The notes: generated by a model from the letters alone, not told the origin. Numbered from the stretch's first letter, positions 1 to 8,964 are shown. The stretch is 64,000 bases of DNA from Rubrivivax sp. (GCA_027491255.1 JAIXWM010000057.1:18260-82259); one strand, 5' to 3'. Numbers and translations are program-made.

Positions 1-7
1 GTCGCTG

Positions 8-862
8 GTGGCGCGCTGGGCGCCCCCGCCCAGCGACTTCATCGACCTGCGCGGGCTCGTCGTGCACCTGCGCGACGAAGGCCCGCGCGACGACCCTGCG
101 CCCGTGGTGCTTCTGCACGGCACCAGCAGCAGCCTGCACACCTGGGAGGGCTGGGCGCGTGCCCTGAAGACCGGGCGGCGCGTCATCACGCTGGACCTGC
201 CGGGCTTCGGGCTCACGGGGCCGTTCACCGGTGACTGGCCCGCCGAGGACTACCGCGGCGACACGCTGGCCCGCTTCGTGATCACGCTGCTGGACCGGCT
301 TCAGGTGCAGCGCTTCGTCGTCGGCGGCAATTCGCTGGGCGGCGAGATTGCATGGCGGATGGCAACGCTGCAGCCGCAGCGCGTGGCGGGCCTGATCCTC
401 GTTGCCGCCTCCGGACCCGCCCACGAGGCGCAGGCCGTGCCCGCGGGCCTGTGGCTGGCGCGCGTGCCGGTGCTCAACCGCGTCGGCGAGCACCTGCTGC
501 CGCGGTCACTGGTGGCCACCAGCGTGGCCAGCGTCTACGGTGACCCCGGCAAGGTCACGGCCGCCCTGGTGGACCGATACTTCGAACTGACCCTGCGGGA
601 GGGCAACCGGCGCGCGCTGACACAGCGGCTGGCGGCCCGGGTAGCGGGGCAGGACGAGGAGAGGATTGCGACGCTGAAGCTGCCGACCCTCATCCTGTGG
701 GGAGGGCGGGATCGCCTCATCCCGCCGGCCGTGGGAAAGGTCTTCGAATCACGGGTCGCCGGCAGCCGCCGCGTCGTGTTCGACGACCTGGGGCACGTGC
801 CCCAGGAGGAGGACCCGGCACGCACCGTCGAGCCGGTACGGGAGTTCCTGGCCCGGCTTTGA
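8..862 (+). CDS. Alpha/beta hydrolase, possibly 5'-truncated by the window edge
   Basis: This is a single-domain serine hydrolase of about 284 residues, probably acting on an ester or similar small substrate that I cannot name. The oxyanion HG lies at residues 37-38 and the nucleophile elbow GNSLGG at 107-112, with S109 as nucleophile. D235 in GGRD and H263 in LGHVP complete the triad. No lid domain beyond the usual helices is visible. The GTG at position 8 is the first start inside the window, but the frame is open to the window edge, so the true start may lie upstream. The next gene follows 71 bp downstream on the same strand, with no evidence of a shared function. Family assignment is firm and substrate is unknown. 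Confidence 0.85.
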   Translation: MARWAPPPSDFIDLRGLVVHLRDEGPRDDPAPVVLLHGTSSSLHTWEGWARALKTGRRVITLDLPGFGLTGPFTGDWPAEDYRGDTLARFVITLLDRLQVQRFVVGGNSLGGEIAWRMATLQPQRVAGLILVAASGPAHEAQAVPAGLWLARVPVLNRVGEHLLPRSLVATSVASVYGDPGKVTAALVDRYFELTLREGNRRALTQRLAARVAGQDEERIATLKLPTLILWGGRDRLIPPAVGKVFESRVAGSRRVVFDDLGHVPQEEDPARTVEPVREFLARL

Positions 863-933
863 TGCAGCAACCACGGCTGTGCCCATGGGCAACCGAGGGC
901 GCGGCACGAACGACAGAACCAGACGAGAGGCTG

Positions 934-2220
934 ATGAGCGACACACCGCCAAACACGCAGGATCCGCTGCGCCAGTTGCAGGGCCTGCGCGATGCCGGCG
1001 TCCTCAGCCCGCAGGAGTACGCCGCCGCTCGCGAGCGGCTCGAGCGCGGCGCTGCGGCGCCCGACACCACCAACCCGTCGGGCGGCACTGCCGGCACTGC
1101 GCAGGCAGCCGCCGCCGTGCACGCAACGCCGGCCGCACCTGCCGCGCCAGCCCCTGGGCCGGTCACTGCGACGACGGTTGCATCCGTGCCGGCGCCCGCA
1201 CGCGTCGGGCGTGGGGTCCTGCTCGCCACACTGCTGTTCACCTTTGCAGTCGGCCTGGGAGGCTACGCCGTGTACGGCGAGTTCACGACCGCGTTGAACC
1301 CCGCGCGGCAGGCCGCGCCGGCGGTCGCCGACGGCCCGGCCCCCTCGCCCGAGGAGATCGCGGCCATGGTCGACCGACTGGCCGAGCGCCTGAAGGAGCG
1401 CCCCGACGACGCCCAGGGCTGGGCCATGCTCGCCCGCTCCTACCTGGTGCTCGGCCGGCTCGAGGAGGCGGCGCAGGCCTCGGCACGCGCACTCCAACTC
1501 CAGCCCGACAGCCCGCAGGCTCTGGCCGACCACGCCGACGTGCTGGCCATGAAGAACGGGCGCACGCTCGAAGGCGAGCCGATGCGGCTGATCGAGCGCG
1601 CGCTGCAGCTCGACCCCGACCACCTGAAGTCACTGGCGCTGGCGGGCGCGGCGGCTTTCGACCGTGGCGACATGGCGCGCGCCGCCCAGCTCTGGGACCG
1701 GGTCGCGCTGCTCGGCCCGCCAGGCAGCGACATCACGCAGCAGGCGCGTGAAGGCGCGGCCGAGGCGCGCCGTCTGGCCACGCAGGCCACTACCGGCGGC
1801 AGCGGCGCCAGCGCCCCCGGCGCGGCAACCCGCGCCCAGGGCGCCGCCCAGCCGGCTGCTGCGTCGGCAGCCCGGGTCTCGGGCCGGATCGAGCTCGCCG
1901 CCGCGCTGAAGGCGCAGGCGCGGCCCGAAGACACGGTCTACGTGTTCGCGCGCAATGCGGATACGAGCGGCGGCAACCGCATGCCGCTGGCCATCGTGCG
2001 CGCCCAGGTCAAGGACCTGCCGCTGCCGTTCACGCTCGACGACAGTCACGCGATGGGCCCGGGCATGGGCCTGTCGACGGCCAAGCGCGTCGTCGTCGGC
2101 GCGCGCGTGAGCCGCAGTGGCCAGGCAATCCCGCAGCCAGGCGACCTGGAGGGCCTGTCGGCGCCGGTGGACGTGGGCGCCAAGGACGTGCGCATCGAGA
2201 TCTCGCGCGTCCTGCCCTGA
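934..2220 (+). CDS. ccmI: CcmI/CycH-like TPR protein of cytochrome c biogenesis
   Basis: This 428-residue membrane protein has a short N-terminal cytoplasmic segment (about 10-40), an Ala/Pro linker, one transmembrane helix (about 93-114), TPR repeats (about 150-270) and a C-terminal beta-rich domain (about 310-428). That C-terminal domain resembles the C-terminus of CcmI/CycH, which presents apocytochrome c to the haem ligation machinery. The ATG at 934 is preferred over an in-frame start at 697 because it has a GAGAGG ribosome site just upstream and avoids overlapping the preceding gene. No other ccm gene is in the window, so the gene is either separated from the ccm operon or at its distal end. 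The TPR anchor is certain and the CcmI role is inferred from domain order. Confidence 0.75.
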   Translation: MSDTPPNTQDPLRQLQGLRDAGVLSPQEYAAARERLERGAAAPDTTNPSGGTAGTAQAAAAVHATPAAPAAPAPGPVTATTVASVPAPARVGRGVLLATLLFTFAVGLGGYAVYGEFTTALNPARQAAPAVADGPAPSPEEIAAMVDRLAERLKERPDDAQGWAMLARSYLVLGRLEEAAQASARALQLQPDSPQALADHADVLAMKNGRTLEGEPMRLIERALQLDPDHLKSLALAGAAAFDRGDMARAAQLWDRVALLGPPGSDITQQAREGAAEARRLATQATTGGSGASAPGAATRAQGAAQPAAASAARVSGRIELAAALKAQARPEDTVYVFARNADTSGGNRMPLAIVRAQVKDLPLPFTLDDSHAMGPGMGLSTAKRVVVGARVSRSGQAIPQPGDLEGLSAPVDVGAKDVRIEISRVLP

Positions 2221-2393
2221 CCGAATGGCCGGGGAGACGGTCGGACCTGGCGCATCGATGGCGAACATCGGCTCTGGCGGCGACTGTTGTGGCCGGACTC
2301 GCGGGCCCATGCGCCCTCTTGGGTCAGGAAGATGGTGACGCATGGACGGCTGGGGCCGCTGCGCGGCCGGCGACGTCTCGGTCCGCCGGGCTG

Positions 2394-4013
2394 CTAGCGC
2401 CGCATCGCGCGCGACAGCAGCAGCACCGGCAGCAGCCCGACGGCGACGATGGCCAGCGAAGGCAGCGCCGCCTCGGCCAGGCGCTCGTCGCGCGCGAGGT
2501 TGTAGGCCACGACGGCGAGCGTGTCGCTGCCGAAGGGGCGCAGCACCAGCGTCGCGGGCAACTCCTTCATCACGTCGACGAAGACGAGCAGCCCTGCCGC
2601 CAGGACCGGGCGGCGCAGCAGTGGCAGGTGCAGGCGCGCGAGCACACGCCAGCGACTGGCCCCGAGCGTGCGCGCCGTCTCGTCCACCGAGATCGGCACG
2701 CGGGCATAGCCGGCGTCCACCGACTGCATCGCCACCGCAGTGAAGCGCACCAGGTAGGCATACATGACCCCCAGCAAGGTGCCGGTGAACAGCGGCGCGA
2801 CGGTGCTGTCGGGCCAGCGCTGCTGCAACCAGCCCAGGGGCAGCAGGATGCCGATGGCGACCACCGCGCCCGGGACGGCGTAGCCCAGCGACAGCAGGCG
2901 CGCACCGACCTGCAGCACCGGTCCGGCGCGCAGGCGCAATGCGAAGCCCAGGACCAGCGCCGTGGCGCAAGCCGCCAGCGCCGCGAGGCCTGCCAGGCGG
3001 AACGTCGCCCACGCCCAGCCGGCGAACCGTTCCAGCGGCAGGCCGACTTCGCCGTACAGCATCTCGCGCCACAGCATCGCCAGCAGCCAGCCGACCGGCA
3101 GGAAGAAACCCAGCAGCACCGGTGCCGTGCAAAGCAGCACCGCAGCCACGGCCCGGCCACCCCCCAGCGAGACCGGCTGCGCCTCGCTCGCCTGCACCGA
3201 ACCGCCGCGGCTGGCGGCGAAGCGCAGACGCGCCTGCGCGCGCCGCTCCAGCAGCAGCAGCACGGCCACGACGGCCAGCAGCAACGCAGCCAGTTGCGCG
3301 GCCGCCGTCGGGTCGTTCATCGACAGCCAGGCGCGGTAGATGCCGGTCGTGAAGGTGGCCAGTCCGAAGTAGGCGCCGACGCCGTAGTCGGCCAGGGTCT
3401 CCATCAGTGCCAGCGCCACACCCGCCACGACCGCCGGGCGGGCCAGCGGCAGCGCCACCTCGAACAGGCGTCGCCGCAGTCCGGCGCCGAGCAGACGCGC
3501 CGCCTCCATCATCTGCACCGCGCGCTCGCTCAGCGCGGCGCGGGTCAACAGGTAGACATAGGGGTAGAGGCAAAGCACGAACAGCGGGATCGCGCCGCCC
3601 AGGCTGCGCACGTCGGGCCAGAGGGAGCCGCGCCAGCCGAAGGCCTCGCGCAGAGCCGTCTGTGCCAGCCCCGAAGGCTGCAGCGCGTCGGTCGCGGCGT
3701 AGGCCAGCACATAGGCCGGCATGGCCATCGGCAGCAGCAGGGCCCACTCGAAGAAGCCGCGTCCGGGAAACCTGAACAGCGTCACCGCCACGGCCGTGGC
3801 CACGCCGAGCGCGGCCGTCCCGAGCGCCACGCCAAGGGCGAGCAGCAGCGACTGCAGCGCGTAGCCTGCCAGCACGGTCTCGAACTGGTGCTGCAGCACC
3901 GCCAGGGCCGCCGCGTCGAAGGCCAGCCACGCGGCCAGCACGCTGACCACCGGCAGCGCCAGCAAGAAGCACCAGGCGATCAAGATCGCGCGCACGATCA
4001 AATGAGAATGCAT
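2394..4013 (-). CDS. Ferric-iron-type ABC transporter permease (FbpB/AfuB-like)
   Basis: This 539-residue polytopic inner-membrane protein has two BPD_transp_1 halves, the FbpB/ThiP architecture in which one polypeptide supplies both permease domains. An EAA-type loop is visible in each half, followed by hydrophobic helices up to the C-terminal SRAMRR. It is divergent from an ATPase gene across a 22-bp gap that carries a Fur-like palindrome overlapping this gene's ATG, which points to iron control. The periplasmic ferric-binding protein expected beside such a pair is absent from the window. Substrate (Fe3+) is inferred from fold and operator; thiamine, sulfate or phosphonate remain possible. 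Confidence 0.85.
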   Translation of the reverse strand: MHSHLIVRAILIAWCFLLALPVVSVLAAWLAFDAAALAVLQHQFETVLAGYALQSLLLALGVALGTAALGVATAVAVTLFRFPGRGFFEWALLLPMAMPAYVLAYAATDALQPSGLAQTALREAFGWRGSLWPDVRSLGGAIPLFVLCLYPYVYLLTRAALSERAVQMMEAARLLGAGLRRRLFEVALPLARPAVVAGVALALMETLADYGVGAYFGLATFTTGIYRAWLSMNDPTAAAQLAALLLAVVAVLLLLERRAQARLRFAASRGGSVQASEAQPVSLGGGRAVAAVLLCTAPVLLGFFLPVGWLLAMLWREMLYGEVGLPLERFAGWAWATFRLAGLAALAACATALVLGFALRLRAGPVLQVGARLLSLGYAVPGAVVAIGILLPLGWLQQRWPDSTVAPLFTGTLLGVMYAYLVRFTAVAMQSVDAGYARVPISVDETARTLGASRWRVLARLHLPLLRRPVLAAGLLVFVDVMKELPATLVLRPFGSDTLAVVAYNLARDERLAEAALPSLAIVAVGLLPVLLLSRAMRR

Positions 4014-4020
4014 TTCATTT
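4000..4020. promoter_or_regulatory. Fur-box-like palindrome between divergent iron ABC genes
   Basis: AAATGAGAATGCATTTCATT (4000-4019) matches the Fur 7-1-7 pattern TGATAAT-N-ATTATCA at 10 of 14 informative positions. It is strikingly AT-rich in a GC-rich genome. It overlaps the ATG of the permease (4011-4013) and sits 16 bp before the ATG of the ATPase (4036), so one bound repressor could close both genes. A TATCAT element (4023-4028) lies beside it. Confidence 0.7.
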
Positions 4021-4035
4021 GGATATCATAGGCGG

Positions 4036-5118
4036 ATGTCACTCTCGGTTGATGGCGCCACCGTCCGCTACCCCCGCAGCAGCGCCGAGCGGGCTGCGGT
4101 GGACGGCGTCACGTTCACGCTGGCAGCCGGCCAGATCGGCGTGCTGATCGGGCCCTCGGGCTGCGGCAAGACTTCGCTGCTGCGCGCCGTGGCCGGCCTC
4201 GAGCCGCTGGCCGCCGGCCGGCTGGTCATGGGCGGGCGTGTCCTGTCGGACCCTGCCGCCGGCGTTCACGTGGCTGCGGAGGAGCGCCGCATCGGCATGG
4301 TCTTCCAGGACTACGCGCTGTTCCCTCATCTCAGCGTCACCGACAACGTCGCTTTCGGTGTTCACCACCTGGCCCGGTCCGAGCGCCAGGCCCGGGTGCG
4401 GCAGATGCTGGACCTGGTCGGGCTCGGACACACCGCACAGCGGCTGCCGCACCAGCTCTCGGGCGGGCAGCAGCAGCGCATCGCACTGGCGCGCGCGCTC
4501 GCGCCCCAGCCCGAGTTGCTGCTGCTCGACGAGCCCTTCTCCAGCCTGGACGTCGACCTGCGCGAGCGCCTGGCGCAGGACGTGCGCCAGATCCTCAAGA
4601 AGCATGGCACCACCGCACTCGTGGTGACGCACGACCAGCTCGAGGCCTTCGCGCTCGGTGACGTGATCGGGGTCATGGACCGCGGCCGTCTGGAGCAGTG
4701 GGACGACGCCTACTCGCTGTATCACCGGCCGGCCAGCCGCTTCGTGGCCCAGTTCATCGGCCACGGGGTGTTCGCGCCGGCGCAGATCGTGGCCTGCGCC
4801 CACGGGCCCTGCGTGCACACGCCCGTGGGAGAGCTCGACGACCCGCACGGCTGCCCGGTGCCCAGCGCCTACCCGCAGGGCCATTGCGATGTGCTGCTGC
4901 GCGCCGACGACATCGTGCACGACGACAGCTCGCCCGTGAAGGCGCGCATCGAACGCAAGGCTTTCCGCGGCTCGGAGTTCCTCTACACGCTGCGCCTGGA
5001 AAGCGGCGAGCAGGTGATGGCGCACGTGCCCTCCCACCACGACCACCACGTGGGCGAGTGGATAGGCATCCGAGCCCAGGTCGATCACGTCGTGACCTTC
5101 GACCGCGTGCCGGCCTGA
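4036..5118 (+). CDS. Ferric-iron-type ABC transporter ATP-binding protein (FbpC-like)
   Basis: This 360-residue ABC ATPase powers uptake through the divergent permease. Walker A GPSGCGKT is at 39-46, signature LSGGQ at 141-145, Walker B LLLLDEP at 161-167, and the H-loop follows in VVTHDQ. Residues from about 245 form a TOBE-like regulatory domain typical of FbpC/PotA/CysA ATPases. An AGGCGG ribosome site precedes the ATG. The shared Fur-like box argues for iron repression. A His-rich stretch near residues 325-335 (HVPSHHDHH) is a little unusual and could bind metal, but this is speculative. Confidence 0.88.
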   Translation: MSLSVDGATVRYPRSSAERAAVDGVTFTLAAGQIGVLIGPSGCGKTSLLRAVAGLEPLAAGRLVMGGRVLSDPAAGVHVAAEERRIGMVFQDYALFPHLSVTDNVAFGVHHLARSERQARVRQMLDLVGLGHTAQRLPHQLSGGQQQRIALARALAPQPELLLLDEPFSSLDVDLRERLAQDVRQILKKHGTTALVVTHDQLEAFALGDVIGVMDRGRLEQWDDAYSLYHRPASRFVAQFIGHGVFAPAQIVACAHGPCVHTPVGELDDPHGCPVPSAYPQGHCDVLLRADDIVHDDSSPVKARIERKAFRGSEFLYTLRLESGEQVMAHVPSHHDHHVGEWIGIRAQVDHVVTFDRVPA

Positions 5119-5153
5119 ATTCCGCACAAGCGCACGGAACGATTCACGCGGGC

Positions 5154-5182
5154 GTGCCTCCAACAGGCCCGGGTCTTATACT
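5154..5182 (+). promoter_or_regulatory. Candidate promoter of the S41 protease gene
   Basis: TATACT at 5177-5182 is a good -10 element in an otherwise GC-rich gap, 73 bp before the protease ATG. The -35 region (around 5154-5159) is weak. It is a plausible sigma-70 promoter on position and composition only. Confidence 0.35.
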
Positions 5183-5254
5183 GATTTCGAAGCTTCTCCG
5201 TCCATCAACAGGCGGGAAAGTCGTGTCCTCTCGCAGCGAATTCGCAGGACGGTT

Positions 5255-6697
5255 ATGGGTTCCAAACTCAAAGTGGCTGGTTTCATCGCGATCGGCGCCT
5301 TGGCCGGAGCGTTGGCAACGCTGCAGGTGCAGGCCGTAGCGCAGCGCTCGCTCGCGCCGCTGCCCATCGAGGAACTGCAGCAACTCGCCGCAGTCTTCGG
5401 CATCGTCAAGAGCGACTACGTCGAGCCGGTCGACGAAAAGAAGCTGATCTCCGACGCGATCGGCGGCATGGTCTCGGGGCTCGATCCCCACTCCCAGTAC
5501 TTCGACAAGAAGGCCTTCAAGGAATTCCGCGAGGGCACCACGGGCCGCTTCGTCGGGGTGGGCATCGAGATCGGCATGGAGGAAGGCCTGGTCAAGGTGG
5601 TCTCGCCGATCGAGGGCTCGCCCGCGTTCCGAGCCGGCATCAAGTCGGGCGACCTGATCACCCGCATCGACGAGACCGCCGTCAAGGGCCTGTCGATGGA
5701 CCAGGCGGTCAAGCGCATGCGCGGAGAGCCCAACACCAAGGTCGTGCTGACGATCTTCCGCAAGGCCGAGAACCGCACGTTCCCGCTGACGATCATCCGC
5801 GAGGAAATACGCGTCCAGAGCGTGCGCGCGAAGCTCGTCGAGCCCGGATACGGCTGGGTGCGCATCAGCCAGTTCCAGGACCGCACGGTCGAGGACTTCG
5901 TGCGCAGGGTCGAGGAGCTGTACAAGGCCGAGCCGCAGATGAAGGGTCTGGTGCTGGACCTGCGCAACGACCCCGGTGGTCTGCTCGACGGCGCGGTGGC
6001 CATCAGCGCCGCCTTCCTGCCGGAGAACGTCACCGTGGTGTCGACCAACGGCCAGCTCGCGGACTCCCGGGCCGTGTTCAAGGCCGCGCCGGAGTTCTAC
6101 GCGCGCCGCGGCGGCGGCGACCCGCTGCGGCGGCTGCCTGCCGCGCTGAAGAGCGTGCCCCTGGTGGTGCTGGTCAACGAGGGCTCCGCCTCGGCGAGCG
6201 AGATCGTCGCCGGCGCGCTGCAAGACCACAAGCGGGCCACGATCATGGGCTCGCAGACCTTCGGCAAGGGCTCGGTGCAGACCGTGCGCCAGCTCAGCGC
6301 CGACACGGCCCTGAAGATCACCACGGCCCGCTACTACACCCCCAGCGGCCGCTCGATCCAGGCCAAGGGCATCATCCCGGACGTCTGGCTCGACGAGACG
6401 GCCGAGGGCAATGTGTTTTCGGCGCTGCGCACGCGTGAGGCGGATCTGGAAAAGCACCTGTCCGACGGCAAAGCAGACAAGGACAGCCGCGATGCAAGCC
6501 GTGACAAGGCGCGCGCCGAAGAGCGCAAGAAGGCCGAGGAGCAGCTGGCCCGGCAGCGCGAGGCCTTGAAGCCGCTGCCCGAGTTCGGCAGCGCCGAGGA
6601 TTTCCCGCTGCAGCAGGCGCTGAACCAGCTGCGCGGCAAGCCCGTGATCTCGAGCAAGACCGCCAGCGAGCGCAAGGCCGACACTGGGACCCGTTGA
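5255..6697 (+). CDS. S41-family C-terminal processing peptidase (CtpA/CtpB-like)
   Basis: This 480-residue periplasmic carboxy-terminal processing protease degrades or trims exported proteins. A signal/anchor helix is at about 6-29, a PDZ domain at about 95-170 recognises C-termini, and the tail-specific protease core follows. The Ser-Lys dyad is visible as S313 within GSASASE and K338 in TFGKGSVQ, 25 residues apart as in Prc. The last 90 residues are charged and low-complexity (KADKDSRDASRDKARAEERKK), likely a flexible or coiled-coil tail. A strong intrinsic terminator follows, so it is probably monocistronic. Confidence 0.92.
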   Translation: MGSKLKVAGFIAIGALAGALATLQVQAVAQRSLAPLPIEELQQLAAVFGIVKSDYVEPVDEKKLISDAIGGMVSGLDPHSQYFDKKAFKEFREGTTGRFVGVGIEIGMEEGLVKVVSPIEGSPAFRAGIKSGDLITRIDETAVKGLSMDQAVKRMRGEPNTKVVLTIFRKAENRTFPLTIIREEIRVQSVRAKLVEPGYGWVRISQFQDRTVEDFVRRVEELYKAEPQMKGLVLDLRNDPGGLLDGAVAISAAFLPENVTVVSTNGQLADSRAVFKAAPEFYARRGGGDPLRRLPAALKSVPLVVLVNEGSASASEIVAGALQDHKRATIMGSQTFGKGSVQTVRQLSADTALKITTARYYTPSGRSIQAKGIIPDVWLDETAEGNVFSALRTREADLEKHLSDGKADKDSRDASRDKARAEERKKAEEQLARQREALKPLPEFGSAEDFPLQQALNQLRGKPVISSKTASERKADTGTR

Positions 6698-6717
6698 AAC
6701 CTGGCACTTCTGGCGCC

Positions 6718-6747
6718 AAGAGGGACCTGGAGTCCCTCTTGCTTTTT
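6718..6747 (+). terminator. Rho-independent terminator after the S41 protease gene
   Basis: A perfect 9-bp stem, AAGAGGGAC / GTCCCTCTT (6718-6726 / 6732-6740), has a 5-nt loop and is followed by GCTTTTT. It separates the protease from the arginase gene. Confidence 0.9.
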
Positions 6748-6779
6748 CGGCGAACCGAAACACCGTTCGCACCCGTCCC

Positions 6780-7721
6780 ATGCCAAGCGTCGCGCTCAGT
6801 CTGATCGGCGCCCCCACCGACATCGGTGCGGGCTCGATCGGCTCGCGTCTGGGCCCGGACGCGCTGCGTATCGCCGGTCTGGCGCAGGCGCTCGAGCGCC
6901 GCAGCGACCGCGTGGCCGAGGTTGCTGACCGTGGCAACCTGAGCGGTCCGCCGAACCCGCAGACCACCGCCACCGCAGGCCACCGGCATCTGGACGAGGT
7001 CGCCGCCTGGTGTCGGGCCGTGCACGAGGCCGTCGCCGCCGAGCTCGCGCTCGCCCGCCTGCCCGTGCTGATGGGCGGCGACCACAGCCTGGCCATCGGC
7101 TCGGTCAGCGCGGTCGCCCGCCACTGCAGGGACCGGGGGCTGGCGCTGCGGGTGCTCTGGCTCGACGCTCACGCAGACTTCAACACCGCCCACACCACGC
7201 CCAGCGGTCACCTGCACGGCATGCCCGTGGCCGTGTTGTGCGGACAGGGCCCGGCCGCGCTGACGGCGCTGGCCGGGCCCGGGCCGGCCTTGCGCCCCGC
7301 GGAGCTGCGGCAGGTGGGCATCCGCAGCGTGGACGAGGGCGAGCGGCGGCTGGTGCATGCCGCCGGGCTCGACGTCTACGACATGCGCCACATCGACGAG
7401 CACGGCATGCGCGCGACCATGGAGCAGGCGTTGGCCGGCATGGACGAGCGCACGCACCTGCATCTGAGCCTGGACGTCGACTTCCTCGACCCGGGCATTG
7501 CCCCGGCCGTGGCCACCGCCGTGCCGGGCGGGCCGACCTGGCGCGAAGCGCAGCTGTGCATGGAGATGATCGCAGACACGGGCCGCCTGGGCAGCCTGGA
7601 CCTGGTCGAACTGAACCCGGCGCTGGACGTGCGCAACCAGACCGCGCACCTGGTCGTCGACCTGGTGGAGAGCCTGTTCGGCAAGAGCACGCTGATGCGT
7701 CCGCGCCCGCGGCTGCCCTGA
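6780..7721 (+). CDS. rocF: Arginase
   Basis: This ureohydrolase of 313 residues hydrolyses L-arginine to ornithine and urea with a binuclear Mn centre. The metal ligand motifs are all present: GGDHS at 99-103, DAHADFN at 129-135 and SLDVDFLDP at 230-238. Length is typical of bacterial arginases (about 300). Formimidoylglutamase or agmatinase are less likely because the N-terminal GAPTDIGAG and the HGMP segment are arginase-like. It lies between a terminator and a small hairpin, so it looks monocistronic. No other arginine-catabolic gene is adjacent. Confidence 0.85.
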   Translation: MPSVALSLIGAPTDIGAGSIGSRLGPDALRIAGLAQALERRSDRVAEVADRGNLSGPPNPQTTATAGHRHLDEVAAWCRAVHEAVAAELALARLPVLMGGDHSLAIGSVSAVARHCRDRGLALRVLWLDAHADFNTAHTTPSGHLHGMPVAVLCGQGPAALTALAGPGPALRPAELRQVGIRSVDEGERRLVHAAGLDVYDMRHIDEHGMRATMEQALAGMDERTHLHLSLDVDFLDPGIAPAVATAVPGGPTWREAQLCMEMIADTGRLGSLDLVELNPALDVRNQTAHLVVDLVESLFGKSTLMRPRPRLP

Positions 7722-7744
7722 GCGGCGGAGAGTCTTTCCGCCGC
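7722..7744 (+). terminator. Hairpin directly after the arginase stop, sharing the gene-end repeat motif
   Basis: GCGGCGGA (7722-7729) pairs perfectly with TCCGCCGC (7737-7744). There is no T-tract, so terminator function is uncertain. The core GAGAGTCTTTCCGCC is the same as the beginning of the dispersed gene-end repeat described elsewhere in this window. Confidence 0.4.
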
Positions 7745-7751
7745 CCTCTTG

Positions 7752-7889
7752 TCAGGCGCGCCCGCGCGCCCTGCCCTCCTCGCGCAGCCGCTGCAGCGCC
7801 GCCGCCAGCACCGCATCCCCGCTGAACCCGGGCGCAAGCACGACACAGGCTTTGACGACCGCCCCGCGCTCGGCGTCCGGTTTGGCGCC
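7752..7889 (-). pseudogene. Fossil of the C-terminal part of an acyl-CoA synthetase
   Basis: The last 45 codons of this frame read PDAERGAVVKACVVLAPG and continue to LAAALQ. This is the adenylate-forming C-domain segment PDPERGxVVKAFVVLxPG that precedes the catalytic-lysine region of acyl-CoA synthetases. Nothing upstream in frame continues the family, and the usual SGKxxR end is missing. It therefore looks like a truncated, decayed gene rather than an expressed protein. It faces the arginase gene. A chance match is unlikely given the length of the conserved string. Confidence 0.6.
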
Positions 7890-8028
7890 ACAGGGGCGCC
7901 GGCCGCTGCCGGGGGCCCGAGCAGTCAGTTCTCGACGCCACGCGGGCCGCTGCGACAGCGACTGCAGGCATGGTGCGCATCTCCCGCGCACACCCGCGGG
8001 CCGGGCCTCGCGCAGCCTTCGGATGTGG

Positions 8029-8964
8029 TCAAAGCTCGTGCCGCCACGGCGGCTCGCAGCCGGCACGCTGCAGGTCGTGGGCCGCGCAGCGGCTGCCGAA
8101 GGCCAGGGCAGCGGCCACATCGGCGGCCGCCGGCGGGCTCTCGGCGCCGGGGGTGAGGCAGCCGCGCTCGTCCAGCGCCGCAAGGAAGCCGGCGTAGAAG
8201 CAGTCTCCGGCGCCGACCGTGTCGACCACGCTCACCCGGGGCGCGGGCTGGAAGCACTCACCCTCTCGCGTCAGACACCACGCGCCGTCCTGGCCCAGCG
8301 TCAGCACGACCATCTGCGTCACTGTACCGAGCAGCCCGCGCGCGGCCTGCAAGGCGTCGCCCTCGTGCCCGAGGGCGCGCAAGTCCTCGTCACTGACCTT
8401 GACCACCCGGGCCAGGCCGAGCGTCTGCCCGACCAGCGCTGCGTAGGCCGCTCGGTCGGACGCCACCATCGGGCGCATGTTCGCGTCGATGCTGGTGCAT
8501 ATCGAACGGGACTGCAGCGAGGCGAGCAGGTCACGCCAGGCCATCCCGTCGGGCGGCATCAGCGCCAGCGAGCCCACATGGAACACCGAAGCTCCTTGAA
8601 GCCCTTCGCGCAGTACATCGGCGGGCGCCAGTTCACGGTCGGCCACGCCCTCCCGGTAGAAGGCGTAGTCGGGCTGCCCGGCCGCGTCGACCTTGACGAC
8701 GGCCAGGCTCGTCGGCCGGGCGCCGCGCCCGCCGGTGCGAAGCACCTGACTGTCGTCCAGCGCCGCGGCGAGCTGGCGGCCCCAGCCGTCCTGTGACAAA
8801 GGGCTGCGGTAGCGCACGGTGCAGCCCAGCCGGCCCAAGGCCCGCGCAAGGTTCCACGGCGAGCCACCCAGCCTCGGGTCGAGCAGGCCGTCGGGGCGCT
8901 GGATGAGGTCGACCAGGGCCTCGCCACAGACCACGAAGCAGCCGCGCGCAGCCACGGTGGTCAA
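8029..8964 (-). CDS. PfkB-family carbohydrate kinase (fructokinase-like)
   Basis: This is an ATP-dependent sugar kinase of the ribokinase fold, about 311 residues. The N-terminal GEALVDL and GGSPWNLA segments are the substrate side, and the C-terminal DTVGAGDCFYAG is the anion-hole/catalytic-base motif, with its Asp as general base. The long frame runs further upstream, but that part overlaps the acetyltransferase gene. I place the start at TTG 8964-8962, where TTGA overlaps the acetyltransferase stop and a GAGG site lies about 8 nt upstream; GTG 8955 is the alternative. The substrate (fructose, or another ketose or nucleoside) is unproven. It is translationally coupled to the preceding acetyltransferase. 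Confidence 0.83.
   Translation of the reverse strand: MTTVAARGCFVVCGEALVDLIQRPDGLLDPRLGGSPWNLARALGRLGCTVRYRSPLSQDGWGRQLAAALDDSQVLRTGGRGARPTSLAVVKVDAAGQPDYAFYREGVADRELAPADVLREGLQGASVFHVGSLALMPPDGMAWRDLLASLQSRSICTSIDANMRPMVASDRAAYAALVGQTLGLARVVKVSDEDLRALGHEGDALQAARGLLGTVTQMVVLTLGQDGAWCLTREGECFQPAPRVSVVDTVGAGDCFYAGFLAALDERGCLTPGAESPPAAADVAAALAFGSRCAAHDLQRAGCEPPWRHEL

Noticed and set aside
2289..4031. Long open frame antisense to the iron permease
   Set aside because: Its translation is dominated by Gln/Arg/His, the mark of a shadow of a hydrophobic membrane-protein gene; the permease on the other strand has clear helices.
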